From Paramecium sonneborni (taxonomy: Eukaryota > Ciliophora > Oligohymenophorea > Peniculida > Parameciidae), in assembly GCA_905182985.1 (NCBI GenBank), contig CAJJDN010000065.1, positions 300,953 through 364,952 of the forward strand: a DNA stretch of 64,000 nt. The letters are read 5' to 3'. The translations under genes and the position numbers were made by a program. This document shows positions 39,301 to 51,514 of the stretch, in pieces (the first letter of the stretch is position 1; each line of letters opens with the position of its first letter). The notes under the pieces were generated by a model. The model did not search any database, was not told the DNA's origin, and saw nothing but the letters and a program-made list of their open reading frames with translations.

Positions 39301-39738
39301 TCTAATTTCAACATTCTCCATGATTATTTGAATGTTTTAATTTTATTTAAAACTTGGTAATCATACTCTTAATTGTTGATTGAAAAAATAATTAGTAGAG
39401 AAGTCGATTATACAGAAAGTGATGAAATTACATTAGATGGCAATATCTAAAATAATCCTTAATAGTATTTTTTTTTTCTTCTATTTTATTTTAGTTGGTA
39501 ATAAGTTCAAAATGATTTCATAAATGATGGCTTCAGTTCTAGAAGAAGAACAACAGATATTAAATTATGTGAAGAGGAATTTACTGGTCATCATGTAACA
39601 CCATAAAGTCAAGGATCTTTAAGAGAACCTTAATTACCTATATATTAGACTACTCTTTAATAAGAAACTGATAGAATATTTGGAGGCTTTGATGAAAATG
39701 TTATTTTAGATTGCAAAGAATTAAAATTAAAAAATTGA
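33387..39738 (+). CDS. Four-domain voltage-gated cation (Ca2+-type) channel alpha subunit, paralogue 2
   Basis: Five introns were placed: 34062-34084, 35506-35528, 37031-37053, 39071-39092 and 39465-39494. They leave exactly 2,077 codons (2,076 aa). There are four repeats of S1-S6. Filter sequences: TMDDW (34796-34810), TNDDW (36661-36675), TFDGW (37773-37787) and SGDDF (38673-38687), giving a DDDD ring where animal Cav channels have EEEE and sodium-leak channels EEKE. Basic S4-like helices are visible, for example RQLRLLVIFQG..RLIRVM in repeat IV. The N-terminus is soluble and acidic; the C-terminus is Gln/Ser-rich. The gene is paralogous to 19344-25885 in the opposite orientation. In Paramecium such channels carry the ciliary Ca2+ current that causes reversal; that role is inferred here. 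Its TGA is 21 bp from the convergent neighbour's stop. Confidence 0.92.
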
Positions 39739-39759
39739 TGTTTATATATATATATTTTA

Positions 39760-41126
39760 TCATACTTTATTGTCTTCCATTTAAATTTAAGACTATTATA
39801 ATTATCTACTTTTACTAAAGAAGTGTCTTCGGGTACCTAAAAATTATTCAGAAGGAATCTATTCACAGTCGAATTATATTTCTGATCATTAATCAAAATA
39901 TTACTTGCATCTTCTTGATTTGAATTACAATCAGAATTTATTAATTGATAATCAAAATTGATTCCACAAAAAGTGCACTATAATTTATATCTATTTAATT
40001 CTTATTAATATTAATCTACAATGTTGTACCATTCTTGAAATTCTTGATTAGCTTATCTTTCTAATTCATCTCTAATTTTTTGACTTTCTATTTGGGAATC
40101 ACTAAAGAGTTTCCAAATTACCTCATTTTTGAAATCCATCAATTTCTAGAGCATCTAATTTTGCTATTACAATTATCTAAATTATATAAGATCTTAAGGC
40201 AAATCATCTGGATAAATATCAATTTATTTTTTTATTCTCTTTCTACTCAATCTTTCTATATTTTCATATAAATCCAAATTTTTTTAAGAATTGAAATCTT
40301 ACAATTAAGAGATCCTTTATTGTAAACCATCAATTTAATCAATATCTCTAAAATAATAAAAAATAGAGCTATTACCTAAGTAATTCATTTTTATCATGAT
40401 TTAAAATTTAAAGCTTTTGATTTTCTACATTTTTTAATTTATCTATAATTATTTCACATTCCTCTCTGGTTATGTTCTCAATTTTTTAGGATTAATATTT
40501 GATTTCATCAATTCTATTATCTATCTAATTTATCATTAATAGCAATAACCTTTTAGACTTATTCAAAAATTTCCTATCTTTTAGGCAACAAATTCTGAGT
40601 AACTTAATCTTTGATTCTCTCATATCTATAATCAAATCCAGCCTATTGAGTGAATTATTGAGATGGATAAAAAGGTTAGGAATAACTGGATGAAAAATAT
40701 TGATCTTGATAAGAAGGATTTTTTTAGTAGTATTAATCTTAATATTATTATTAATGAGTTGTTTGATCATTCATAAATTTATTAGTTCTGAATTGATTAT
40801 TATTATTCTAATTAACAGTATGATAAGTTTCATATTAATTATGTTGCATAGAATAATCTGTTGCTTAATAATTACCATTATTATTATTATAGAATGTTTA
40901 CATTTAAACATCATCATCACAATTAGCTAAGCTAATAATTTATAATACCTAAACTCTTGCTTTCCTTATCTCCACTTCTACTAATTACTCTAGCAATTAG
41001 TTATTATTATTGGTCATTTTCAAGAGAAGGTAGAATTTTTGAATCCTTTTTCTCAACCTTAGTCGTTTTCTTTTTTTTATCTAATGATTTATCACTTTTA
41101 ACACTTTTCTTATCTTTTGAAGACAT
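39760..41126 (-). CDS. Lys-rich N-terminus, Gln/Asn/Tyr-rich middle, coiled coil and CxxC; 422 aa
   Basis: Four introns were placed: 40927-40948, 40525-40549, 40348-40375 and 39793-39815; exactly 423 codons. The first about 30 residues are very basic (SSKDKKSVKSDKSLDKKKK). Residues about 70-170 are low-complexity Q/N/Y with tyrosine-rich blocks (YYQKNPSYQDQYFSSSYS), prion-like in composition. Residues about 180-330 form a coiled coil (DEIKYQSQKIENITREE...). Near the end a single CTFCGINFDY motif could be half of a zinc site. No known family. The low-complexity plus coiled-coil layout suggests a scaffold, but that is inference. One intron starts GTTATT rather than GTA. It is convergent with cation channel 2. 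Confidence 0.75.
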
Positions 41127-41204
41127 TCTGTTAAAATAATAATAATAATAATAATATTATAAATATATAAACATTCTCAATGTTAATGATGTAAAAAGGA
41201 GTGA

Positions 41205-42188
41205 TCAATACGGTCCTAAATTAACTTAAATAAATTATACAATCTTTGTAAGTTGATCAAATCTGGATCCAGTATATGGATTAGTGTAAACATATAAAAA
41301 GAAATACATTTTGAATAATAACAACAAAACAACTTAACATCCAGCAATTAACCAGATTACTATATGTTTTTTAGCTTGTATATTTTTTTCTAGTTCTCTA
41401 AATTTTATTGTATTTATAATATACCCCCAATAATTAACAATCAAAAATAAAGAGGAATTAATCATTGCATAAATTAATGCTCCCCATTATAATTATGGAT
41501 TTGGTATTGAGCAAACTATACATACAGGTATTATACAAGTTTAAGCATAAGCATAAATACATATGACAGATGATAAATGGAGATGTCTACCTCCTAACAT
41601 TTTCATCACCATATAAATTGCAAATGGTACTAGTAAAGCTATTCCAAATAATAGAGATGATGCTGTTGGTATAAAATCAAAATTATAATGAAATGCTATA
41701 TTGCTTGGAGTTGCCAAATAACCTGAAATATTTCCTGCTGCTGCTACCGAAAATACTAAAGTTGCATATATCCATACTGGCCCATATAAATCTGCTTTCC
41801 CATCTTAAATCTCAAAAAAAGTTGCCTTAAATGGAAAAAATGATGCCCATAACTTTTATGCTATTACTTTTGTTGTCAAATCATTAAAAAATGGTTAATA
41901 ATATTTTAATGTAAATGGAGCACAAAACATTTAACAACAAGTTGGCTCTTTGTTTTAATTCTCTTCCTCTTCTATTTTATCATCAATAACATCATCAGAC
42001 ACTATCTAATTTACTATTTATTAGGCTAATTTCTATGCCAATACTTATTTAGCCAAATCCGGAGGAGGTGCTTCTTTCATTATACTCTTATACCTGATCC
42101 CTTCAATGCACTGCCATTAGAACTCATTGAAAAAAATATTATTAAAATATATAATAATTTCAGGTTAAGGAAGGCATGTTGATTTCAT
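41205..42188 (-). CDS. Yip1-domain (YIPF1/2-like) multi-pass membrane protein
   Basis: Exactly 328 codons without any intron (327 aa). The cytosolic N-terminal half contains APPPDLAKQVL and an acidic patch (DDVIDDKIEEEEN). Then comes the Yip1 domain: ADLYGPVWIYATLVFSVAAAGNIS, matching the DLYGPFWI.ATLVF..A..GN signature of YIPF1/2, followed by about five hydrophobic segments (SSLLFGIALLVPFAIYMVM, CIYAYAQTCIIPVCIV, WGALIYAMINSSLFLI, IVIWLIAGCQVVLLLLFKMY). Members act in Golgi/ER membrane organisation with Rab GTPases. The start at 42188 has an in-frame TGA just upstream; ATG 42080 would give a shorter N-terminus. Confidence 0.85.
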
Positions 42189-42305
42189 GATAAATCAATT
42201 CTGGTGCTATTATCATCATTATTTTAGTTGTAAAATTTTATTATATTAAAGTAAAACTAATCTATCTTTAAATTTATGGTTTTTAGAATTATTCAATAAA
42301 AATAT

Positions 42306-42512
42306 TCAATATTCATCATCATACAATAATAGTAATACGGAATTCATTATTATTATTGAAATCAATAACAATGTGATCACCAAACAAAAAGCTTTGTGTT
42401 TTAGATAATTTTGCTGACTTTTTATCACCTTATATAAAGTCTTTTATTTGAGTCTTTAATTTTATGCTAATTATTCTTCTTCTTGACTATCCCTTTATTA
42501 ACTATTTCCCAT
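42306..42512 (-). CDS. Single-pass membrane microprotein with possible N-myristoylation signal
   Basis: 69 codons (68 aa), no intron. It begins MGNSQQRDS, fitting the G-x3-S pattern used for N-myristoylation. A charged Gln-rich stretch is followed by one strong hydrophobic helix, AFCLVITLLLISIIIMNSVLLLL, and the end DDEY. TAA/TAG Gln codons are frequent in this frame, as in real genes. It lies 117 bp upstream of the Yip1-family start on the same strand. Function unknown; it could be spurious, given how rare TGA is in this AT-rich sequence. Confidence 0.5.
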
Positions 42513-42670
42513 TTTTATTTTATTTATCAATTTCATTTTATAATACTTTTAATATTTTCAATGCTTATGACGCATTATGAAATACAATTCTCTAAAACTG
42601 AATGAAATAAGTTTATTTGTTTGATTGAAATATGTTTGCCTCAGTTAAATTAAATTAATTAAATAACTTT

Positions 42671-42907
42671 ATGGAAAATAAAATAAACCTTAAATCAACT
42701 GATATTACATTGTGGAATCAAAAGACCACGACTGAGTTAGATGATAGCTGTTGTTCGAATAATGATAGTGATTAAAGTAGTTAAATAATTGCAAATTTTG
42801 TAATTGGAATTTTAAAACCTGGATAAAAAAGAATTGGTCTAGTTGCAGCTAATAAAAACAAAATAACCATTAGTGGTGTTTTAGGTATAGATAAACTCAG
42901 AAAGTGA
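42671..42907 (+). CDS. Small hypothetical protein, 78 aa
   Basis: ATG to TGA, 79 codons without intron. MENKINLKSTDITLWNQK, a polar Asn/Asp/Ser stretch with paired Cys (DSCCSNNDSDQ), then a more globular end, IANFVIGILKPGQKRIGLV..KITISGVLGIDK. The composition looks like a real gene, but no family is recognised. It is divergent from the microprotein (158 bp apart) and convergent with the TmcB-like gene. Confidence 0.5.
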
Positions 42908-43248
42908 AAACTTTTCATTGAACAGAATATAACCTTTATATGTTTATGTTTAAATATTATGTAAAACTTTATAATTTTCAGTTTTAATAAATTTTTATCG
43001 TTGTTAACGTGCTATTTTACTTATTAAACACTTTTTCATATTTTCTATTTTAACAACTTTTTCTACTTATTTGTTGAAGTATCAAAAATTTATGAGCGAG
43101 ATGTAAACAATTAAAGATGTCAAATAAACATTTTATAAAATGATAAAAATTTTATTTCAGGAGTTATTTTACAACAAATAGGTTTAAATGGAACCATTAT
43201 TGTTTTAAATAATTTAATTATATTCATATATAAAAAATATTATATAGA
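42908..43248. other. Convergent intergenic interval
   Basis: 341 AT-rich bases between two converging stop codons. No gene, RNA or terminator was recognised. Confidence 0.5.
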
Positions 43249-46200
43249 TCAAATTTTCAATATTGATTTAATTAGTGAAAGTATGATTTTATCTTAGTAC
43301 TTGAATGTTGGCAAATATGTTAAAGATAGCATAACTCTTCTAACTTTGTTTCTCAGCATATACATTTCTAAAGCAGCTAAAAAGATGGTCATAATCATTA
43401 TTGGAATACCTATTCCAATAAATAAATTTTATATCATTTTTTATTTAGAATATTTTTCATTATTTAAAAATGTTTCTAGAAGGTAAACTAATCTATCAAA
43501 AGTTTTAAATAATAATTCTTAGCCATACATCACTAATAATTGATAATATTGTGAATTGTAATACGAATAGACTTATTAGCTATTGTCAGTAGAAGTTTCT
43601 GAATAGGTAATTGGATGATATTCAAGTAAAAATTAATCATAATTAAATTACATCTTCTAAAGTAAATCCAAAGCACCAATTAATCCTGTATTAAAATAAT
43701 CGAATTAGATATCAAATTGACATAAATTTTATTAAGAATAGTAGCAGATATTATCTTTAAGTAAATGATTGATTTCACTCAAAATACTTAATTGCTCTAA
43801 ATATGAAATTCTATCTAAATATTAATCACTTTATATTGAAACATTTTTAAAGCTTGAATTATAATCATAATTTAGATTTAATTATTCTAAAAAATTGGAC
43901 ATTTCAGATACATAATTTTTGATTTTACTAATATCAGATGTAATAGTCTATAAGAAATATGAAATTTATTAATTTTATTAATAATTATATAATGTATACT
44001 GAGTAGATATACTAGAGTGATTAAGATTCAAATATCTTTAAGGTGTGATTGATAGTTTAGAAATTAAAGCTGAAGTGTAAACACTAGTACTTACAGTTTA
44101 ATCAAAATTATGAATAAATGGAGTAAAAGTATCTATTTAAGTTTAAATAATGATAATAGAAAATATTAGATATCCAATAGAGATAGATGAAATCATTATA
44201 TATAATCCCATATCTTTCCAAATACTTAATGAAGTATCACTTAATTTTGATTGGAAATAAGAGCTTTCTTTACCTTTGGCAATTTTAGAATATTTTTAAT
44301 TTAAGTCAATATCTTAACTTTTATTGTAAAACACTAATTTGACTTGATTTTAAGTGACCCATGAATCATCTTAGGCTTCAAGTAAATGTTAAGAGAGAGT
44401 AAGTTTTTTAATTTCATCTTCTGCTTCTTCTAAAGTAACTCTACTTAGAATGCAAAGAACACGAAAATAAATATTATTAATTTATCTAATAAAAGGTACA
44501 ATTAAGAAAATAATAATTAAATGTAATCCACCAAAACTTGTCATTAAATAGGTTACAAGTAATGCTTAATTAAAAATAATGGAGTTCTTATAATCTCTTA
44601 ATTATTAACTCATATTATTTATTTAGGATTGTGTAAAAATAAGACGACTTAATAAATAATCCATTGAATTATTGTAAAGTTAATGAAAAGTGATATCACT
44701 TCTATTATAATTAAGTATGAATTAAATGGAATCTATTTCAATTTTTTATTATGTAAGAAATTATGATAGAGAAACAATTAAAAAATCATCAGGAATACTT
44801 AAAACATCAGGTTTAGGTAATGGAAATGAAACAGCTTTTAAAATTTAATCTACAACACTAAAATATGATTAACTAATTTCTAGACTTAAGTTAGAGCAAT
44901 AAATAATAAGATTAGTCATTAAAGTAGTATTAATTGGTTATTAAAATGTTATAATTTATTATTAATCGATAGAATTAGTAGATTATAATACGATTGTGGA
45001 ATATCGATATTAATTATTAATTTTTAAACTTAATTGATCTACACTTAACATATTAAAATAATCTTAGGTTGTCATAACAAGACTAATAATACTGGATATA
45101 TTTAACATGATTAAAACAATTTTAAAAATTTATAATGATTTAGCTTGTCTAGGTAAATATTTCAAACATCTTAAAGATATATGAGTGGCCATTGAGATGG
45201 CTGAAATAGATTTAATAGATTGATGATTAGAAGCTTAACTCATAACTTCAAAAATATTAACTAATTCATCTTCATTTTTTTAATCATCTTCTTCAACATT
45301 AATTTCTGCTTGGCTTGTAATATTATTACTAGACATAGAATTAGTACCAGAAGGAGTACTTTATCCATTTTTCTTTAATTCTTCTTTATCTGAATTTTCA
45401 GATTATTCTTTAAAACCTTAATCTTGTGCTTCAAATTAATCATTTTTAATTTCAATATTAGAAACCCTTCTTAAATTTAAACGAGTAAATAATTTAGTAA
45501 ATAAGCCAGTAGGACTTAATAAAGAACTTCTTTTTTCTTCTGGTATACTTAAATTAGAATGTGTTTTTTCAGGTTATTATTAATTTTATAAAATAATTGG
45601 ATTTGGAGACGATATAGGAGTAGTAGGACTTCCTGTTGGGGGATCTTTGGGAACAAGAGCTTTTTCCATTTTTTTTAAAAAAGACAATTTTAATTTTTTT
45701 TTAGGTGGTTCTACTTTTTTATCAGATAAACTACTAGATTATTCTTTATTAAATTCTTTAGATTAAATTAACTCTTTTTATTATTGTTATTTCATTTTTT
45801 CAAGAGAATTTTATCTTGATAATGATGGAACATTTAAATTCAATGATTATTTCATAGAATGATTACCACTTTATATCAGACTTTCTCTCATAGATCCTTC
45901 TAAATCAAAGGAAGATTCATTTAATTTTTAATTTTAGGCTTCAAAGTTAACTTTCATATTAGGTCCTTCTTCTCTATCTAAAGAAGACATATATGTTCTA
46001 CTATCAGGAATTGCTAGAGTTACAATTATTGGTTAATCTATTTCTCCTTTAAATTTTATTTATTATTATGGACCAAAACTATCTTATTATTATATAGAAA
46101 GAGATTATCCCCAAGCAGGTTTCTATTTATCAACTGATTCCATTGATGAAAATTATTATATTAAACTTTTTCTTAATTCTTCACCTCCATCAAATTATTA

Positions 46201-49200
46201 ATTTTTCTCCTTTTTCATATGTATCTTCAAAACATCTTTTCTTTTAGCAGTTTATAAATTTAATGATGATAATCTACAAACAAAATATAAAAATTAATCT
46301 TTATCATTTATTCCTCCTAAACCTACATCAATAGATGAAACACATTTATATCTTACTTGCTATAGTAATTTAGCATCTTAAGATTCTAATGCTTCTTTAA
46401 GTAAAGCTTTTGAATAGTATTTTCTTATTTTGTTATCAATAAAATCTTAAAATTCAGCATCAAAAAGATGATAGCAATTTTGTTATTATTTGATGTATGA
46501 ATACTTATTTTATAATTATTATCTTCTAATAGATTTGGTTTCAAAATCATTCTTACTTTCTATAAATCGCTCTCCTGCATCATTAAAATATTCAATTAAT
46601 TCATTATAATTTCTTGGAATATAAAGTACTAATTTCTCATCCTACAAAACAGAAATATTTTTCTTCATAAGTCCTTTATCATCTACAAATGTATTGAGTA
46701 TAAAATTTCTATATTAATCTTTATCTAACATAGCACTACTTAATCCTTAATTATTGATACTTTATTATCTATCCATAAATTAACTAAGTTATCTTTAAAA
46801 TAAATTGCTAGCTTATTTTTCTAAAATATTTTATTAATTATTTTGATTATCTACTAATTTATTAAATTATTCTTAAGATTCTCTTTATAATTTTTTAAAA
46901 ATATCTTTTGATAATATATCTGTAATAGATTTTCCAATTTATGGTAAGAAATGTTAAATACTCCCAAATTACAAAAGAATATCAGATGGTTTTTAATATG
47001 TTCTTCTAACTTAGCTTCTAGAAGTACTTTATTTCTAATTGACAGTTAGAGTCTTTTTAAATAATTTAGCATGATTATCTTTTGCTATTTTATTAATTAA
47101 ATTATTTTTAAGATTTCCAATTTTATCAAATTTTTAATGTATAGATTTGTATTAAACCATACCAAATTCATCAAGAGCTCCTTTTAATATTAATTTATCA
47201 AAAGTTCTCATTGAAACTCCTAATATTCGTCCCCATTCATCAAATATTAAATATTCGTCTTCATCTTTAATTTTTAAGATAGATCCAAGGAGTGTAAAAT
47301 CATTCATATTTTAAAAATTAAATGACAAATTAACATTAATAGGAAATACAAATCCTAAAGAATCACAAGCAAAAGAACTAATAGGTTTATCATAATATTA
47401 AGTATAACCTCTTTGAATAAATCTTTAAATAAAATAATTATGAGAAGCTGTTAAATAAGGTGGCATAATACTAGATATTCCAATTTTATCAGAATTAGAA
47501 GTAGAACTACTAGATTATAATCCTCTTATACGTAAATTTTGTATCATATCATCATAATTTGAATAACCTAATAAATCAACTAATCGATTAGAAAATCCTT
47601 TTATGATTTATCCACTCAAAACTCCTACACTAACTTCTAATGTAACTAAATCTCCAGATAACCATTAGAAATTTCCAATCTATCCTTATTTATGTGCTAC
47701 TCTACTTAATTACCAACAATCTTCTACTTTCCTTTAATACAATACTGCTTTTTTATAATCTGAATCAAAAAAAAGTGATCTAAAACATTAATATTTTAAA
47801 TAATAGGAATAATTCTTTTAAACAGAACCAGCAAAATCATTTAATATTTAATCAACTTAATTTCTACTTTTTTCTATTTATTTTGATATTGTAATTATAT
47901 CAATTAATAATCTATCCATATTAGATATTTCTCCAGAACATAAATTTTCCCATAATTTAATTTTCTTTTTTAAAACACTAACTATATTTGAAACTATTTC
48001 ATCTTTAACCATTTCTAATCTCCATATTTCTGTTACATTCATTTTAACAATATCATCGAATGTACTCTTTTCTTCAACATGTCTTAATTTGAGTGCATCT
48101 ATAAATTGTTCTTCTGTTACTTTAACAATGTTAGAAAAGAAATATGAAAATTTAACTGTTCTACTCTATATTTATCTTAATTTAGTTAAAGATGAGGAAC
48201 TATTTTATTTGAACAAAAACATAAAAGAAATATATTTCAAAGATAAATATTCAACATCTTCTAAATTAATTGAAAAAGATAGTTATTAAATTGTTGAGTG
48301 AAATTACCTTTTTACATATTGAGCTATTAATTCTTCATCAATTTGATTATTCTATAAAAATTTCATTGGTTAAAATATTAAAGTTTTATTTAATTTTGGA
48401 TGAATATCAACCACTCCAGGTATTCCAACATAAGAATCATTTCTTCTACTTACATCTTTGATAGTTTTCTAAAATTAACTTACATCTAAATTTTATGATA
48501 AATTCTGTTGATTACTATTTTTATCTCCATTACTAAGAAGAGCAGTTTTAGATTAGAAGGATGATCGATGAGTCATACTTTCAAAATTTTAAGTGTATAA
48601 TTTAGATAAGTCTTCTTTACATTCACAATTTAAATCATTACAATTTATAGTATGATTTTTTAATATAAAAAGAGTCTATATAAAAATATGAGAGTTATTT
48701 CTTGCTTATTCTATATACCAAACTAAGGCTTCTAATGATAAACATAGTTTCTTTGTATCTATTTGTTTCATAGATCCAGTTCTCATGTACAACAACAATT
48801 CTTTCCATTTCAAATTTTATATCTATTTAAATAAACAATAAAAAATTGGATATGAAATAATAAAGGTTTCAAATATATTATCTTTATTGATGTAAATTAA
48901 GATTTACTTTAATGAAGCTAACATTGCCAAAATAAATAATCCAGTACAACCCAACAAATAAATTTGATTTTCAAATGTGAGTTTATAAGGTATAAATAAT
49001 ATAAGATCTATAAGCATTAAAATACTCATTAATAATAGAATATAAGGTTGTATTGATAGAGATGCATTCCAATCAATAGCAACTACAAAAATCGTAATGA
49101 TGTAATAAGAATAGGAAATTAAATTGAAATTTCTGTACAATCCTAGTTAATTGAATTGGTAACTTCTGTAAAAATAAAAGTAACAAAACAAAATGATTGA

Positions 49201-49468
49201 ATGTAGCACAATATTCAAGATTGGCACTGTGACCCAAGCACTACTTTATTTGCTAAACAATCCCATATTGATAGATAACTAGAATAAATCAAGTGACTAC
49301 TATTGGGCAGGTGAGTTAAACTATGCATTCAGAAATCAAGGAAAGAATGAATCTAAGTTGTTTGAATTATTTGTTTGATATCATGATTTTATTTTAACTG
49401 CTGTATTATGAATATGATAACAACAATAAGCATCCATAAACAAACACATACAAAATTAAGAGTAGCAT
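43249..49468 (-). CDS. TmcB/TmcC-like giant multi-pass protein with PAS-like region
   Basis: About 2,065 aa from a 6.2-kb frame with only one intron (49279-49300, 22 nt); the spliced length is exactly 2,066 codons. The N-terminus carries several membrane helices (MLLLILYVFVYGCLLLL, SYYIITIFVVAIDW, ILLLMSILMLIDLILFI). A region of long helices follows, then a PAS-like segment with the family pattern IKGFSNRLVDLLGYS...ISSIMPPYLTASHNYFIQRF...FACDSLGFVFPINVNL. The C-terminal half has more membrane helices, ending near SLIKSILKI. This is the layout of the TmcB/TmcC-type proteins that are expanded in ciliates and known from Dictyostelium; their function is poorly known. The start is ambiguous: ATG 49468 uses the intron, ATG 49266 (MGLFSKQSS) does not. 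Confidence 0.75.
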
Positions 49469-49744
49469 GTTTATAGGCACAAACAATATGTCTGGTGGAT
49501 TAGTGAAAACACTCAAAAACTATCATTAATATTATTTAATACTTCATTAAAATACATATATCCTTAATTCTTCTCAATATTGATTGTAAAGCTCATTAAT
49601 GATATAAAATTAATCAATATAACAACTAAGGCTTCAATATTGAACATATTTTTGTTATTAGCTATCTTTGCTATTTCTATTGATAGGGTTTGCCCAAAAC
49701 TTTAATGCATTTTATATTTCATTTTCTTTGTTAATTTATATTAA

Positions 49745-51490
49745 ATGGATAATAAATTTACAAATATCAACTCCTATATTGACGACCTTATTAAAAGTGG
49801 TTTATCCAATTAAGAACTTTTTCTAAAGGCTAAAAGCTTATATGAAAGTGAATAGACAATACTTAATGCAATGGCAATTTTTAATGTAAACAATAATTAT
49901 TAAATAAAGTATATTGCAGATGCTGAAGATGGAGTTATGATTGTTTTATAGAATTCTTTATTATAACTATTGTAACATTAGGATAATAGAATCTAAGAAT
50001 TAACAATACAAGTTATTTAGAAATTGATTTAGAAAAATAGTTTTCATTAATTAAGCACTCAAGTTTTAGATTTGTTGATAAATGTGATAATTTGGGATGA
50101 TGTCTTTTTGAGTTATAATCAAAGTTATAGATTTGCATAAACACTTTTAAAAGAGTCTTTCCCAGACATGTAAAATAAGATTAAAGTAATGGAACCAATG
50201 TTTATGAATAAATATTATTTTACAAACAAGAAGGAATATTATATTTAAGGATTATTGGGATCAATGGAAATATTTCTTTAAAATAAATATAATATTGAAA
50301 AGGCTATTGAAGTTATTGAAATTATTCAAAGAATAGCAAGACATTAGAATAAATATGTTAGATTGTATGCTTAGAAATTTGTTCATCATTTATTTCCATT
50401 ATTTGAAAGTAATGAATATTAAACCATTATTATTGCTACAATTTAATAAGGATTAATGGATGAATCACTTGAAGTAAGAATGTAAGCTCTTAAAGAATAC
50501 TAAATTCTTAATCCAAAAAATAAAGATTGCTTTTTGATACCTTTACTTAATAATTGTCATACTGATAATTTAATGGAAATTGCAGCAAATATTGCTAAAG
50601 AGTAGTTTCCTTCTATTGGAGGACCTCCAATTCTAGGTCTTATTACTATTATAAGAGATAGATTTCTCAAAGAATGTCTTATTTATAATTATAATTGTAC
50701 TACAAGTAGATATTATTAAGTAAGGAGTAGTGGATTATCAACTCTTTAAACTGTAATTTTATTTCTAAAATAAACACCAAATGCATTACCATATAAAGAA
50801 ATTTTGAAAGCAGCTTAAAATTGTACTTTATATGAAACAGATCCTATAGTTAGATAAGCTGGATTTAGTTTAATGTATCATTTAATTAGGTTACATACGA
50901 ATGAAATTATTTAATATCAATAACAAATAATTGAGAATTGCTTATTTCATCTTAGTGATGTACCTTTGGAATGCAAAGAATTTTGTGCAAAAATATTGGC
51001 ATTATTTAAAGATCATATAGATTTAATAAAATTTTTAGAATAGAAAGTTTAATTGATTAAAGATAAAGAAATGGCATATTAAGATTTTATTGGAGTAGTT
51101 CCAAATACAGAGGAAGCTTAAAATAACCTTTAAAAAAGTTTAGATGCTTAAGGAGGTAAAGAGAAAGTTGTTAATAAACATTAATCTTAGACTTTACTTG
51201 GTATTACAATGTGTTTTAAGTAAATCTCTATTTTATAGCCAGATGAATAATTATTAAAATAGTTGATAATTTTAATATCTTCTTGTTTAAAATATATTGA
51301 TTAATTAAGGCATTTAATTTTATAATGTTTAATTGAAGGATTATAAGAGTTGAAGATTATCAAAAGATTACCAATAAAATTATTAGATGAAACAGATATT
51401 TTGACATATATGAAATAATACAATGAGACAGAATTATTAAATAGGATAGGTGAAATTGTTGGGCCAACTATTTTGAAAGGGAGATTATGA
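49745..51490 (+). CDS. HEAT/ARM-like helical-repeat protein, 581 aa
   Basis: Exactly 582 codons without intron, MDNKFTNINSYIDDLIKSG to ILKGRL-TGA. The whole sequence is a run of paired amphipathic helices about 35-45 residues apart, for example LLQLLQHQDNRIQELTIQVIQ, DESLEVRMQALKEYQILNP and DPIVRQAGFSLMYHLIRLH. Each carries the D/V/R pattern of HEAT or armadillo repeats. No catalytic or membrane motif is seen. Such solenoids are protein-binding scaffolds; the partner is unknown. The gene is divergent from the TmcB-like gene (276 bp) and its stop lies 24 bp from the convergent RING/B-box gene. Confidence 0.8.
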
Positions 51491-51514
51491 TATAATTGAA
51501 TAGATGGAGTTATA

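Noticed and set aside
40700..41139. Plus-strand hydrophobic ORFs (40700-40930, 40957-41139)
   Set aside because: They are antisense to the Lys-rich and Q/N/Y-rich protein. The hydrophobicity comes from reading AT-rich repeats backwards.
49325..49600. Plus-strand open frame starting MHSEIKERMNLS
   Set aside because: It overlaps the minus-strand membrane segments of the TmcB-like N-terminus, which splice into frame with the rest of that gene. A frame this long is common by chance when TGA is the only stop.
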